This document shows positions 10,724-22,216 of a stretch of DNA of 64,000 bases, piece after piece. How positions within the stretch are numbered: the first letter of the stretch is position 1; the number at the start of each line of letters is the position of its first letter. Origin of the DNA: Stenocarpella maydis (taxonomy: Eukaryota; Ascomycota; Sordariomycetes; Diaporthales; Diaporthaceae); the NCBI GenBank assembly GCA_002270565.1, contig NQMI01000093.1, positions 22,138 to 86,137 of the forward strand, given 5' to 3'. The position numbers and the translations under genes are program-made. Below the pieces are notes generated by a model that was given only the letters and a program-made list of their open reading frames with translations, made no database searches and was not told the DNA's origin.

Positions 10724-12627
10724 ATGGCTGATTCTGCCGACTTGAAAGATGCCAGGCCCGCTGTTGATGCCGTCCATGTCGAGACTGCCGGTGGCCAGTG
10801 TCGACAGAGGGCAGAACCACAGGCACACGGCACCGTGCAGCTTCTTCAGGGTGGTTCGGTTGTCCTGATCCCAACACCAAGCCCTGACCCAAAAGGTAAC
10901 AACTAGTCATTCAGTCGCGCCTGTCTGGTGTAGTCTCAAAGGCTGTCACCCAGGCCCCTCGGGCTGTTTCAAAACTGACGCTGTGGGATGGCTAGATCCC
11001 CTGAACCTCCCAACATGGCACAAGTTCCTGATCGTTTGCATTGTGGGCTCGTACTCGGCGACTGCAGTTCTGTGCACCTCCGGCATGGGATCCGTCTTCC
11101 CATCTGTCCTGAAAGAGTACCCGCCTTCAGAAGCGACCCGAGCGACCGACCTTCTCACTTACCCGACGCTGTTTATGGGGGTCGGCAACCTCTTGGCAAT
11201 GCCTCTGTCTGTCACGGTCGGCCGGAGGCCCGTCTTCCTGGCCTCGATTGTTCTGTTGATTGTTTCCGGTATATGGTGTGCCTTCTCAGGCTCGCTGAGC
11301 AGTCACATTGCAGGCCGTAACTTCTACAGCATCGCAGCCGGCCAGAGTGAGGCCCTGGCTCCGTACATCATCGAGGAGATCCACTTCCTTCACCAACGCA
11401 GTGCAAAGCTCTCTTGGTTCATTGGTATCCAGACTACCCTCACCGCTGGCATGTTTGTGGCCACTACCTACATCGTCCCTGCCTGGGGTACAAAGTGGTG
11501 GTACCTCATCATCACGTTTATCAACGTCGTCATCCTTGTCTTGGCCTTTGCCTTCGTGGTCGAGACCAAATACGACCGCCCAGAAGACGCTGATAGTAAG
11601 CTGAACTGGAAGTCCCCCAGTCCGCCTTGAACAAGCTTCCCTAACTCGTATCTCAGGGGGCCAGGTTCACCTGAAGCTAGACGAGACGGGCCAGGTCAGC
11701 AAGAGCGGCGGCTCCGAGATCATCTTCAGCGTCACCACCCGACAAAACCATCGATTGCAGCCCGAAGTCTTTGGTGAGCGAACATGGCGGCACAACCTGG
11801 AAATCTTCCATTTCAAACCCGAATGGAAGCGAACGTTGGTGTTCTACAAAGAAACCTTCCAATCACTTTGCCTGCCAAACATTGTCTGGATCCTCCTCCT
11901 CAACGGCACAATGCTGGGCATATATGTATACCAGGCATCCACGTTCGCGACAATCCTCATGTCACCACCTTATACTTTCAAACCTGGGTGGCTCGGCTAT
12001 GTCCAGCTTGTGCAGGTGCTGGACTCTGTCATCTTGGTCCCGCTTCTGGGCTATGGGTCTGATATTGTTGCTCGTGCTATGAGCACACGGAGGAATGGCC
12101 TCTTTCAGGTAGGTGCAACCAACCACCCCCCAGGTGTTATTGCATGAGAGAGGGCGGAGGAAGAATTACAGAGCACACAAGGCTGATTCGAAGCCTCATC
12201 ACAGCCCGAGTACCGTCTAGTAACCCTGAGCCTACCAATAGCGCTTGCCATCTTGGGCTGTGTCCTCTATGGCCAGGCTGGAGCGCATCCAGATCGCTGG
12301 CATTGGATGACTATCGCAGCCCCCTACAATGCCTGCTACCTCGCCTTCTTGGGCGCGAACTTAATCGGCATTACCTACGTGGTCGACAGTTTTCCCAGCA
12401 AGGCTGGACCCCTCCTATTGGTTATTTGCGCCGGCCGGGGGTTCATCTCCTTTGGTCTCAGCTATTCCACCGTGCCTTTGATCAAATCGATCGGATATGA
12501 TGGAGCTATGAACATATTTGCAATTATAGCGGGTGTTATGGGCTTACTGACGATCCCGGTCTACTTCTTTGGGGCCCGGATGAGGTTATGGGCAACGAAT
12601 AGACTATGGCCAGAAGCGACGGAGTAA
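10724..12627 (+). CDS. MFS transporter, 12-TM drug/polyamine-like type
   Basis: Four exons join in frame: 10724-10895, 10996-11595, 11657-12108, 12205-12627 (introns 100, 61 and 96 bp), giving 548 aa. A hydrophilic N-terminus (~58 aa) precedes the motif DPLNLPTWHKF that opens TM1 in this fungal MFS subgroup. The first half contains the TM2-3 loop VGRRPVF (MFS motif A core GxxxxGRRP-like). A long cytoplasmic loop follows TM6, and the second half ends with IPVYFFGARMRLW. It is a proton-coupled small-solute carrier of the plasma membrane; the subgroup includes HOL1-like and multidrug carriers, so the substrate is open. It is divergent from the Zn2Cys6 gene across the CreA-site array. Confidence 0.88.
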
Positions 12628-13096
12628 TTGGTTCAGATGGTTCTTTACATGGGCCTATGCTCAAGTTTCCGTTATTTCTCGATACGCGCATTACAAGTGT
12701 CTGTCATAATGCATGTGCAACTGACGAGCTGGCAAGACAAATTGTATGTCTTCTTGCTCCTAGGATAGAAAAAAGGTACAGCTCACAATACTACCTTGAG
12801 GCTGCTCACAAAAACTGCTCGAACGGGATCAGAACAGATTTGCTGAAATTCAGTAAAATGTTATATCGCTGCCGGACATAGTTGCCGCCATGTTCAAGTT
12901 TGAAGGGATCTTCACGAATTTGAAGGCACGACAGGAAATGAACACCTCTAGTGTCCGCTACAGCACCATATAACAAACCCAATGTCGCATGTATGCTTGG
13001 GAGACATGGCAGAAACATATCCAAAACTGTTGATAGATTTGCCAACTCAACTGAGGTACTCCACAATGTCGGAATACTACTGGGTTAAAGCCACCG
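12628..13096. other. convergent intergenic region
   Basis: 3' regions of the MFS gene and the PhyH-type gene. AT content is slightly raised; no gene, repeat or RNA recognised. Confidence 0.6.
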
Positions 13097-14262
13097 TCAG
13101 ACCTGAATAGGCTGACTCTGAATATATGGAATACCGGTCAATCTGAAGCCCCTTTCCCCGAGTTTTGGCTCCTCCCTCGGCTTTCCGGTGTTGTAAGGAC
13201 AAGGCTCACCGCCCCGCAAGACTGGAATTCCACCCACATGCATAGCGTTAGGCCAATGTGTCGTGCTCTGCATCTTCTCAAATGCAGCCTTCTTCCGCAC
13301 CAGGTCCTCCTGGCTCGCCGCAGCAGCAGGCATGTAACAGGTGTAGGCACAGAACCGCGGCCTGTCGCCCTCGGGGCTGAGGTTGTAATGCGGCGTGCGG
13401 CTGTCCCAGAGCAGTAGATCTCCTGGCTCTGCGTTGATCTTGACCCACTCGCAGCCCTTGTTCTTGAGCCATCCCATGCCCTGTTCGGTGAACCCGTACC
13501 ACTCCTTTGTCCATGCCCAGATTCTGTTCGGCTCGTCCTTGAAATCTGCATGGAATTCCTCGCTCAGCAGATGCGCACCTTTGCATACGATTAACCCGCC
13601 GTCTTTTTCGCCATTGGGAAAGATGTTGACGAGACCCTGGAGGCATCTGAACCCAGGTTTCTCAGGGTCTTGGTCTTGGTGCGGCCAGGGGTTATTGGGC
13701 TTGACGTCGGTGCGATTGGGAAAGGCCATGTTGACCGCGTCGAAAGAGACAATCAGGTCGGGTGTGTCGTAAACCTTCTCAAACGCAGAAATGACCCCAG
13801 GCTCCTGACGAATGGACCAGGTGAAGGTTTCGTGTGCAATACCATACCCCAGGCACATGCCTTTCTCCGTAATCACAGGAAGGTTGGACTCTTTGATGGT
13901 GGAGGGGTCATTGCGGTCAAAGCCGAGGCCACCAGCGCTATGCCCAGTTATCAGATGGAATGGCCGAGTAAATAAAAGTGGCATGGCAAGCAAAAGGGAC
14001 ATGCTCACAAGTTCTCCAAGTACGCCAACATTTCGTCGCCATATTTGTCCGCCCTTTCACGTGGGATGGCGCCTTTCACAACGACATACCCATCTCGAAC
14101 GAGGTCATCCCGGAAATCGCCGTAGGTGGCTCCCTTCTCTGCGAAAAGCCTGTGGGGTCCTGCGGGCTTGGGAACGAGAGGCTCTGAGGAGATTTCCGGC
14201 TTCTTTGTCGGGATGACCACGGACGCCGTGGGGGCGGAGGCGTAGTCTGTGGCGATGACCAT
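13097..14262 (-). CDS. phytanoyl-CoA dioxygenase (PhyH) family Fe(II)/2-oxoglutarate enzyme
   Basis: Exons 14262-14009 and 13937-13097 (71 bp intron, GTGAGC...TAG) encode 364 aa. The ATG at 14262 is preferred; the two codons before it start with GTG. The double-stranded beta-helix carries the iron triad H171-x-D173 (PHQDQ) and H268 (TPHYN), plus an arginine (RPRF, ~277) suited to bind 2-oxoglutarate. All key residues are present, so it should be active. The family hydroxylates or oxidises small molecules including fatty acyl-CoAs and secondary metabolites; the fungal branch with this C-terminus has no assigned substrate that I know of. It is divergent from the S15-type hydrolase (655 bp between starts), which suggests co-regulation. 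Confidence 0.9.
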
Positions 14263-14917
14263 GGTCACGATTTTATCACTTCAGTTACGATTTCTGAACC
14301 ACGTGGAAACTTGGTGGTATTGCGTCAAAGTCAAGTCTATTTGGCCGTGTTGAGGTGATGGTTTTATAGCCAATATCCAAGACGACTTACTAAACCGCAG
14401 AATCAATGGTGCTTAACTGTCAAGCTCGCCCAGGCTTCAGATTACACGGTTGTCCCCAGCACCCACACAGTACAAACAGACTGTCGCGTTCGAGCTGTCT
14501 GCCCGAGCCGGCAAAGACCAGTTCGGCTCGGAATAGCTTCCATGGTGAAATCATGGTCAGGCATCTCGGCACGGAAAGGGTCGGCTCGGCTCGGGACTTG
14601 GCGGGTCTTCCGGCCCCACCAGCGGCCGCGTGCAAGATCCGTGAGGTCGGGGCCGAGTGATGCCTCTTCGTAGGAAAGAGTCAACAATTGGCGAGGATTG
14701 AGTGGAGCCCAGAGTGTGTATGATGGCGTTCGCAATCTAAATGCATTCAGGCCGAGCAGTGCGCAAGCGTAATTTTAAGAAGCAGTATACATAAGTTCTT
14801 CGCAGTCTCATTTCGATTTAGACGAGCACTGGTCCCCCTTAGCATTTCCGAACGGAATTCTTGTACCCAGGATCCAAGGGGTTGGTCGAAAGTCTCTTCG
14901 ATTAAAAATAAGTCGCC
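14263..14917. promoter_or_regulatory. divergent promoter, PhyH / S15 hydrolase
   Basis: The 655 bases between the two start codons contain no ORF with coding character. The plus-strand leader just before 14918 is A-rich, ending AAGTCGCCATGG, a good fungal initiation context. Inverted repeats of GGCTCGG type occur around 14515-14600 (several GCTCGGCTCGG copies), function unknown. Confidence 0.45.
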
Positions 14918-16684
14918 ATGGCATGTTCAAACGTGGATGTGCCCATAGAGCCGCTCAACCCACCCGTTGTTGGGAGAGATGGTTACGTTGGTCTAAATCC
15001 TCACACAGAGATTCTTCCGCAGGGCTGGAAACATCCGGAACACGCAGACGCCCGTCCTCTGCCGTGTCCTATTCTGGTAGAACACGATGTAGCCATCAAA
15101 GTACGCGACGGGACGACCCTCTACGCCGACATCCTCAGGCCCCCTAATCCATCTGCGAAGGTCCCGGCCATAATCTGCTGGTCTCCATTCGGCAAAAAAT
15201 TCAATGGAATACTGTCTCTCGGGCTTATGACACCATGGAACCTCGGGATTCCGGCTGGCACACTCTCCGGTCTCGAAAAGTTCGAGGCGCCTGATCCAGC
15301 CGAGTGGGTTCCTCGTGGTTACGCAATCGTCAATGTCGACAATAGGGGAGCTTTCGACAGCGGAGGCACGATGGTCATCCTGGGCACTCAAGAGGCTGAG
15401 GATGGTTATGATACCATTGAAGCAATAGCCGGGATGGAATGGTGCAGCGGCAAAGTCGGGCTTGCAGGTAATTCTCACCTGGCGATAGCACAATGGTTCA
15501 TCGCGGCACTCCGACCACCGAGCCTCTGCGCCATCGCGCCGTGGGAAGGATGCGGGGATCTGTATCGCGAACAGTTCGCCCGCGGCGGGATATATGCCGG
15601 GGATCTCTTCGATAAGCTTATTGTTAAGTATATGCTCAAGGGCCGGAACGGGATGGAGAGCTTTCGCGAGATGTACGAGAAGCACCCGCTGGCCAACAAG
15701 TGGTGGAATGACAAAAGGCCAGATATGAGAAAGATCAACGTGCCAACCTACATCACAGCCACTTGGACAAATACGATGCATGGAATGGGCGCCATCAGGG
15801 CCTGGTTGGAGGTTGATACCAAGTCAAAATGGCTACGCTGTCACCCGTGGCAGGAATGGTACGACCTATGGGGCAACTCACAAGCCAATGATGAACTGGT
15901 CGCCTTCTTCGACCACTACCTCAAGGGCACCGACAATGGCTGGGAGAAGACACCCAGGGTCAGAATGGCAATCTTGAGGTTCGGAAACCAGGTGCCGCAG
16001 GCCATCGAGAACGTTATTGAAGATGATTTTCCACCACCGAGAACGGAGTACAAGAACTTCTATTTAGGAAGCGCCGGAAATCTCGTGCTTGAAAGGACGG
16101 AGAAGGAGGCTAAAAGCCTCAGCTACCTTTCGACCGCGGGAGAGAGCTTGACATTCACGCATATCTTTCCGAAAACGACGCGTATCATGGGCATGCCTAA
16201 GGCTGTGCTCTATATGTCTTGTCCAGACCACGATGACATGGATGTCTATGTCATGATCCAGAAGCTGGACAAGCAAGGCAAACAGATGAAGAATCTGAAC
16301 ATCCCCTGGAAGGGCTTACCGATCAAATCATTTGACGAGTTCAAACCAGAGCAGGAGACTGAGGTTGTGCTGTACAAGGGCCCTGTCGGCATACTCCGGG
16401 CGTCCCACCGCGCAATTGACGAGCAGAAAAGCATGCATCCTCATTGGCCGTACCACCCGCACGAGGTGGAGGAGAAGATCGAGCCGGGAAAAGTGGTGAG
16501 GTTGGACATTGGGATTTGGGCCACGGGGATCGAGTTCGAGCAAGGCGAGGCGGTAAGGATTGTTATCAGCGGGCGGGACCTTGGGGTGAATAACTTCGGA
16601 GTTGATCGGACATTGAATAAGGGCAGGCACTACGTACATATGGGTGCAGAGTTTCAGAGTTGCGTTGTGCTTCCATTTGTATGA
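14918..16684 (+). CDS. S15/CocE-type alpha/beta-hydrolase (X-Pro dipeptidyl-peptidase-like)
   Basis: An intronless 588 aa protein. Residues ~55-330 form the peptidase S15/CocE alpha/beta-hydrolase domain. The nucleophile elbow is GNSHL (Ser186). The strand-7 segment normally giving the Asp reads TWTNTMHGMG, with Asn/Thr where WYD is usual in bacterial CocE, and the His region is CHPWQEWYD. From ~400 a beta-sandwich (PepX C-terminal) domain runs to the end. Established members cleave ester or amide bonds (cocaine esterase, glutaryl-7-ACA acylase, X-Pro peptidase). No signal peptide, so probably cytosolic. The divergent PhyH neighbour hints at a shared small-molecule pathway; the substrate cannot be read. 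Confidence 0.88.
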   Translation: MACSNVDVPIEPLNPPVVGRDGYVGLNPHTEILPQGWKHPEHADARPLPCPILVEHDVAIKVRDGTTLYADILRPPNPSAKVPAIICWSPFGKKFNGILSLGLMTPWNLGIPAGTLSGLEKFEAPDPAEWVPRGYAIVNVDNRGAFDSGGTMVILGTQEAEDGYDTIEAIAGMEWCSGKVGLAGNSHLAIAQWFIAALRPPSLCAIAPWEGCGDLYREQFARGGIYAGDLFDKLIVKYMLKGRNGMESFREMYEKHPLANKWWNDKRPDMRKINVPTYITATWTNTMHGMGAIRAWLEVDTKSKWLRCHPWQEWYDLWGNSQANDELVAFFDHYLKGTDNGWEKTPRVRMAILRFGNQVPQAIENVIEDDFPPPRTEYKNFYLGSAGNLVLERTEKEAKSLSYLSTAGESLTFTHIFPKTTRIMGMPKAVLYMSCPDHDDMDVYVMIQKLDKQGKQMKNLNIPWKGLPIKSFDEFKPEQETEVVLYKGPVGILRASHRAIDEQKSMHPHWPYHPHEVEEKIEPGKVVRLDIGIWATGIEFEQGEAVRIVISGRDLGVNNFGVDRTLNKGRHYVHMGAEFQSCVVLPFV

Positions 16685-17951
16685 TGACTTACTGAAGACG
16701 TTTTGAATTGACGCCCTCATCATGAACCATCTTTACGGACCTAATTTGAAGATACACCGAGCACCATCACGGATCATTTTGTTTAACTCCGATCCTGATT
16801 CCTGAGGATGAAATGTTTTTGGAGCTGTACAGCATTGAAAGATCTCAAGAGCTTTCATGCGGGCGGGGAGGCCATTTCCAAGTGTGGTGAAGGTCACCTG
16901 TCCAAGATTCTCAAACCCCACAAACGCCGATGATAGCAATTCGATGAGGGACACGACCCGATATTGCCGCTTGGCTGCCAGAGCGAGGAACTGATACCGT
17001 GGATGCAAGATACATGTGTATCCGCCCCACGATTTACGATGAGAGACGGCACAATATCCATGACATACCTTTTCGCGTTACACTGCTTCAAGTTTACTTT
17101 TAAAAAAAAACATTCCCAAAGTCAGCCAGGCTTTCTTGGAGGCGTGTTGTCAGGCGACCTGGGAGTTTTGGGAAGACCAGTCAAGCCACTCTTTGAGGCT
17201 CGGATTTCTCTAGTGTCTTCATGTACGCACAGGACAACTTCTTCCTTGAGCGAGGCGTGGGAATCTCCCACTACAGGATTGAATGTTAGCCATAAAGAAT
17301 TTCATCAACGAGGTGTTACTGCGCTGGTCGACAAAGTCGATTCTGCACGACGGATAAGGGACATTTCGGAGTGGTCTACGTTCAGACCGGGGGACAAGGT
17401 CTTCTGCGAGTCGGTGCTGTTCCTCTGATGCTCAGGCCAGTAGACTCTGGTATGGCCGCTGCGTACATTGACACAATGTACCAACTGGTTGGATATGCAT
17501 ATGTACGAACAGTAACGTACGAGGTAGGCCTGTTTCTCGACCTAGTCCAGGACTCAGACATCACTCTGATCTAGACTTGCATCTCTGATTACGAGCACCG
17601 TGGCAAAAACTTTCGGCGTACAATCTTTCAACTCAGAGAAAGTCCTGCTGTGCCTTGCGATGACACTGGGTTAAAGGTACGGGCTTTGGCTCTGTCTTCG
17701 CATAATTTGGCCCAGGTGAATGACGTGCGTCATAGCTCTTCACCAGAAGACGCGTATTACAGCAAGTCTGTATGATGGCAAACAGTTTTCTTCAGCCCAC
17801 AACTGTGGACAATCATCCTTGTCTTGATATCTAGAATAGCCTCCGAGGAAAAGTTGCACCCGTGAGCATGCCGCCGCATGAAAGAATACATCTACTCCCA
17901 CTTGTAGCCCACAAAAATGACCCCAACAATGTGTGCCCCTCTTCCCCCAGT
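16685..17951. other. intergenic region carrying a HET-gene relic
   Basis: About 1.27 kb between the S15 hydrolase stop and the glycyl-tRNA synthetase stop. Apart from the HET fragment listed separately, short frames on both strands (for example 16733-17008 minus) show no recognisable family. Confidence 0.5.
17317..17574 (+). pseudogene. C-terminal fragment of a HET-domain (heterokaryon incompatibility) gene
   Basis: One plus frame, with no start and no upstream HET domain, reads FCTTDKGHFG, then LMLRPVDSG, then MYQLVGYAYV before a stop at 17574. This follows the conserved tail of fungal HET proteins (R-F-x-T-x-x-G-x-x-G, then PFxLRP, then YxLVGxxYVHG). The usual GD-x-[IV] element is frame-shifted here: the neighbouring frame reads RPGDKVF in the same place. 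I judge it a decayed remnant; assignment rests on recall of the family pattern only. Confidence 0.5.
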
Positions 17952-20168
17952 CTAGGCGCTCCTGACCTCCAGCTCCTGGGACTCAAAGGCTGGCAGCTCG
18001 CCCTGGATGTCCTTCCACGTCTTGACGCCCGTGACCATCTCGCGGACAGCCTCGAGGACCTTGGCCTCATCCGCACGCACCTGCTTGGTGCTGTCGCGCT
18101 CACGCAGAGTGATGGAGCCGTCCTTGACGGTCTGGAAGTCGATAGTGATGCCAAATGGCGTACCGAGCTCGTCGTTACGCGAGTAACGCTTGCCAATAGT
18201 CGCGGAAGAGTCATCCACCCTGCTTGAAATTCCGAGAGCCCGCAGCTTCTGGCCCAGCTTGCGCGCGATGGGAGTGAAGTCCTTGTTGCTGGACAGGGGC
18301 ACGATGAGGACCTTTGTTGGAGCAATGGCTGGCGGGAACGAGAGGACCTATAATTTCGTATCAGCGGTGAGCCGACCTCAAAATGCGCAAAGATAATGAT
18401 GGCATGGGACGCTACGTACGCCACGAGATTCATCAGCACCGTCGCCACGGGTCCAGAAGTTGTGCTCGAGTAAGGAGTACAAGATTCTGCCAATACCGAA
18501 CGAGGGCTCAATCACATTCGGTGTGTATTCCCGGATGTGCTCCGTGATGGTGGAGTACTTGATATCAATCAAATCCTTTGTGACGGTGACATTGCCGTCC
18601 GCCACGCCGGGAACTTCAATGGTGAAGCTGCCGTTCTCTTCCAACTGCTTTGCGAAAGCCTCTCGCTGTTCCTGTGTTGTCGCTTCAACGGCGGCCTCAA
18701 CAATCCTACCATCCCTCTTGAAGGCGGGACCGAATTTCTTCCTGTTGAACTCCAAAGTCCACTCTTGCCTGACATTGGGAGTGTCGAGCTTTTGGCGCAC
18801 AATCAGCGGTGCGCCGGTCTTGTTCTTGTGCACCGTGAGATCGTAAGCCGACCTGTCGGCGCAGCCGACACACTCAATCCAGCCGTATGAAGTGAGAAGC
18901 TCCGCATCCCAGCAGTCGCAGGCATAATGGGCCATCTCGTTGGCCATGTGCTGGCGGAAGCGGACCTTGCTCATATCTACGCCGATCTTTTCGAGGAACA
19001 GGTGGATGCGGGCGAGGAAGTAGCCCAGGGTCTCATTGTCGACAACCTTGGTCTCAACTGCCTTCCGGATGTTCATTGTCTTGACGTCCGTCTTGCCGGA
19101 CAGTTGTGTCTCCTTATCCAGCAGGGTGAGTTCAATGTGCTCAACCTCGGGGAACCTGTCGTGCTTCTTGCCGCCGTCAGGATCGACGTAGTGCTCGATT
19201 TCAGCCATCAAGAACTCTCGCACACGCAACAGACCGGCTCGGGGGGAGATTTCGTTGCGGTAGGACTTGCCAATCGAGGCAGAAGCGAATGGCATGTTGC
19301 CCATGTTGAACTCAAGAAGCTTGGCGAAGTTGGTGAACTGGCCCTGGGCTGTTTCTGGTCTCAGGTAACCCTTAAGCTGGCCAGAGGGACCGATAGCAGT
19401 CTGAAACATCAAGTTGAATGGCACCGGGGGCGAAGGCTCGGCACCGGTCTCGGGGTTCTTGAGCTGATACTTCTTGATCAACCGGCCGAGTTGCTCCCCG
19501 TCGTAGTTGTCGATTTGAGCAAGAACCTCCTCATACTCCTTGACCACGGCATCATCGAGCCTGACGGCCTCGGACTTGACCTTCTTCTTCTTCTTTTTCG
19601 GGTCCGCCTCTTTCTCCTCTACCTTCTGGCCGCGCGCTTCCTTGTCACCCTTCAACCTCGCCTCGAGTATGGCCTCGACAAAGTGGTCCGCCCGCAGGAT
19701 CTCGCCGTTCTTGGGGTCCTTGCACATCCAGTCAGCGAACTTGTCGACGTGTCCACTAGTCTTGAAGACCTCGTGCGGGGTCAGGACGGTGCAGTCGACT
19801 TCGAGCATATCCTCCTCGAGGACAAAGTGCTTCCGCCATGCCTCGATGATGTTTGCCTGCACACCACAGCCGGAGGGACCGTAATCGAACAGACCAGCAA
19901 CGCTCCCGTAGATCTCGAAGGACGGGGTGTAGAACATGCGCCGGCGCAGCATGGACTCCATGGCCTGCCGGTCAATGGCCTGACCGGTCTTTGTAATGAG
20001 GGTAGCCATTTCTTTCCTGCTTGCTTTGTGTGCTACAGCAGCTCTGTGTAAAGGTCTGGAGGAGAATAGTCGTATGTGTACGGGCTTCGCTGTGACGTTC
20101 CAAAAGTTTGAGGTGGGCTTAACACCAGCAGGAGATCTGAGCGATTTGGCGAGGTGAAATGCCTTCAT
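17952..20168 (-). CDS. grs1: glycyl-tRNA synthetase, cytosolic and mitochondrial
   Basis: Exons 20168-18420 and 18347-17952 (72 bp intron) encode 714 aa from the first ATG, or 661 aa from the ATG at 20009. The enzyme charges tRNA-Gly. Class II features are present: motif 1 region near FDYGPSGCGV, motif 2 (YRNEISPR), motif 3 (EPSFGIGRIL), and an insertion with a Lys-rich stretch (DPKKKKKKVK). The C-terminal anticodon-binding domain starts around VLIVPLSSN. Between the two ATGs lie 53 residues rich in Arg/Ser/Lys without acids until the end, including RLFSSRPLHR, a typical mitochondrial presequence. One gene therefore probably serves both compartments by alternative initiation. In S. cerevisiae GRS1 does this from a non-AUG codon. 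It is divergent from rpf1. Confidence 0.95.
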
Positions 20169-20535
20169 AAGCAGGCAATTGACAACCTCGACGACGTAGA
20201 GGTGAGTCAAACCGCGACAATGGTTTTTGGTGGCCAATCGCGAAGGGTGTCAATGTTAGTTCTCCAAATAATTAGTAAATAATTTGGCGCGTAGACTAAC
20301 TCGTGCCAAGGTACCCAGGCTACCTGGCTAGTTAGTACCTGTCGCTGAAGCTCCTGGTGAGGGGCATAGAAGCTCTTCCGGGCAGGCAAGAACAGATTCT
20401 TATCTTATCAGCGACCGCTGCAGGTATCCCAAGAAATTTCTTGAGAGCACGACTGTACTCCTTGCCGTCGGCTCGTCGAGGTTATCCCTCCATCCCATCG
20501 CCTACACGACGACAAGTCCTGCACCAACTGCAAAG
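20169..20535. promoter_or_regulatory. bidirectional promoter, grs1 / rpf1
   Basis: The 367 bases between start codons serve two growth-related genes, a tRNA synthetase and a 60S assembly factor. In-frame upstream codons of grs1 remain open to a TTG at 20237, so non-AUG initiation further upstream cannot be excluded. No clear TATA box. Confidence 0.5.
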
Positions 20536-22216
20536 ATGGCTGGTTCGAAGATTGCGATGAACAAAATATATCGCCAAGAGCGCCATATCCAGGACAAACG
20601 AACATCGAGCAAGGCAAAGCGCGAGGAGCGCATGCGAAGGAGGAAGGAAGAGGCCAAAGACCCAGAACTGAAGAAAGAACGCCTATCACGCAACCAGACA
20701 AAGACCCTCGACCAAAAGCGGAAATGGGACGATGCAGATGAGGACAGCCTCTACACGAGCGCCGACGTGGCAGCGATGAAACGGCGCAAGCTGGAGGAGG
20801 AGCAAAACGGGGTCGCGGACGAGCCGCTGGATGATGAGAAGGATGAGGAGGACGAAGACGATGTGGACAGCATGTTGGGGTCAGATGAGGAGGAGGAGGG
20901 AGACGAGGATGCCGTTCAGCAGCGGATGGAAAAGATGCGCGCGAAACGGGCACAGCGGCAGCCGAGCGTAGCACCCTCTACGACAAGCACAAACTTCGAC
21001 TTGACACCCGCCATCCTGTCGGCAAAATTTCCCAACCTATTCAGCGACGAGCCTCCGAAGGTCCCCAAAGTCCTCGTCACGACGTGCATCAACTCGACGC
21101 TCCATAAGGAGGCAGAGATCCTTACATCGCTGTTCCCCAACTCCGAGTACATACGCCGGTCGGCTCATCGCTATGGGCACAAGTACAGCGTCAGGGAGAT
21201 TTGCAAATATGCGTCCAACAGAGAGTACACCGCGGTGCTGGTGTTGAACGAAGACCAGAAGAAGCCCAATCGGCTCACGATCGTGCATCTGCCCAACGGG
21301 CCGACGCTGACGTACTCTGTCAACAACTGGATAGAGGGCTCGAAGCTGCCTGGCCACGGAAAAGCGCAGGATGCCTATTACCCGGAACTCCTGTTGAACA
21401 ACTTCAAGAGCAGCCTCGGCCTTCTGGCGGCAAAGAGCTTCCAGACGCTGTTCCCACCGCAGCCCGATATCGAGATGCGGCAGCTGGTCACATTACATAA
21501 CCAGCGAGACTATATTTTCCTTCGCCGGCACAGATACATGTAAGTCGCAAATTTCACCTGCATCCTGCAGCGATGCTAGGCCAGGCCGCGAAGCGTCCAG
21601 TCCCACTTCCAAGAAAGGCAGAGGAAATTGCTGACATGATCGGTTTCCCAGATTCCGAGATAAGAGGGAGACAGAAAAGAGCGTCCAAGCAGCCGACGGC
21701 AAAGAACTGCAGGGCGTCGAAGGGATCCGAGTCGGTCTGCAAGAACTTGGTGTAAGTGCAATAAACACCCACAGAATTCCGCCCTCAGCCTGCTGCAGAA
21801 CACCGTTCTTTTTGTTTTCCCGTCTCCACTTCCCTTGCTTTCCCCTCATAGCGCCATGTCGATCATGTAACCCTCCATGGTGAAGACATGTGAACCACGA
21901 ATCATGTGGACTCGTGCACCACCCACCACGCCATATCAAATCGCACACGCACGACGGACGGCCATTGATCCATCATAAACCGGGTCGACTGTGCGACATG
22001 CAACGTCACACACACAGACAAAATATATGGTCATATCTAAGAAAGTAATTACACACGCTGACGTGTCGGGAATCCCCACCCCCACAGCCTCGGTGCACAC
22101 TCAAGCTGCGCAGGGTCGACAAGGGCATTGGCCGGGCGGGCAGCGAGGGCGAGGACGCGCTGTCGTGGGAGTGGAAGGCCAAGATGGAGAAGCAGCGGAC
22201 GAGGTTCAACCTGTAG
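20536..22216 (+). CDS. rpf1: ribosome production factor 1 (Brix domain)
   Basis: Exons 20536-21539, 21652-21751 and 22088-22216 (introns 112 and 336 bp) encode 410 aa. The basic N-terminus is followed by a highly acidic stretch (residues ~90-135). The Brix domain begins near PKVLVTTCINS and includes HLPNGPTLTYSV. After the first intron the frame reads HRYIFRDKRETEK, and after the second TLKLRRVDKG, then the conserved basic end ENWKAKM-like WEWKAKMEKQRTRFNL. RPF1 acts in the nucleolus in 60S subunit assembly and 27S/5.8S-25S rRNA processing in yeast. The last exon is short and separated by a 336 bp intron, unusually long for this window. Splicing is inferred from frame continuity and GTAAGT/CAG signals. 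Confidence 0.93.

Noticed and set aside
18927..20051. 374 aa plus-strand ORF
   Set aside because: Lies antisense to glycyl-tRNA synthetase, whose motifs are unmistakable; Leu/Val-rich shadow frame.
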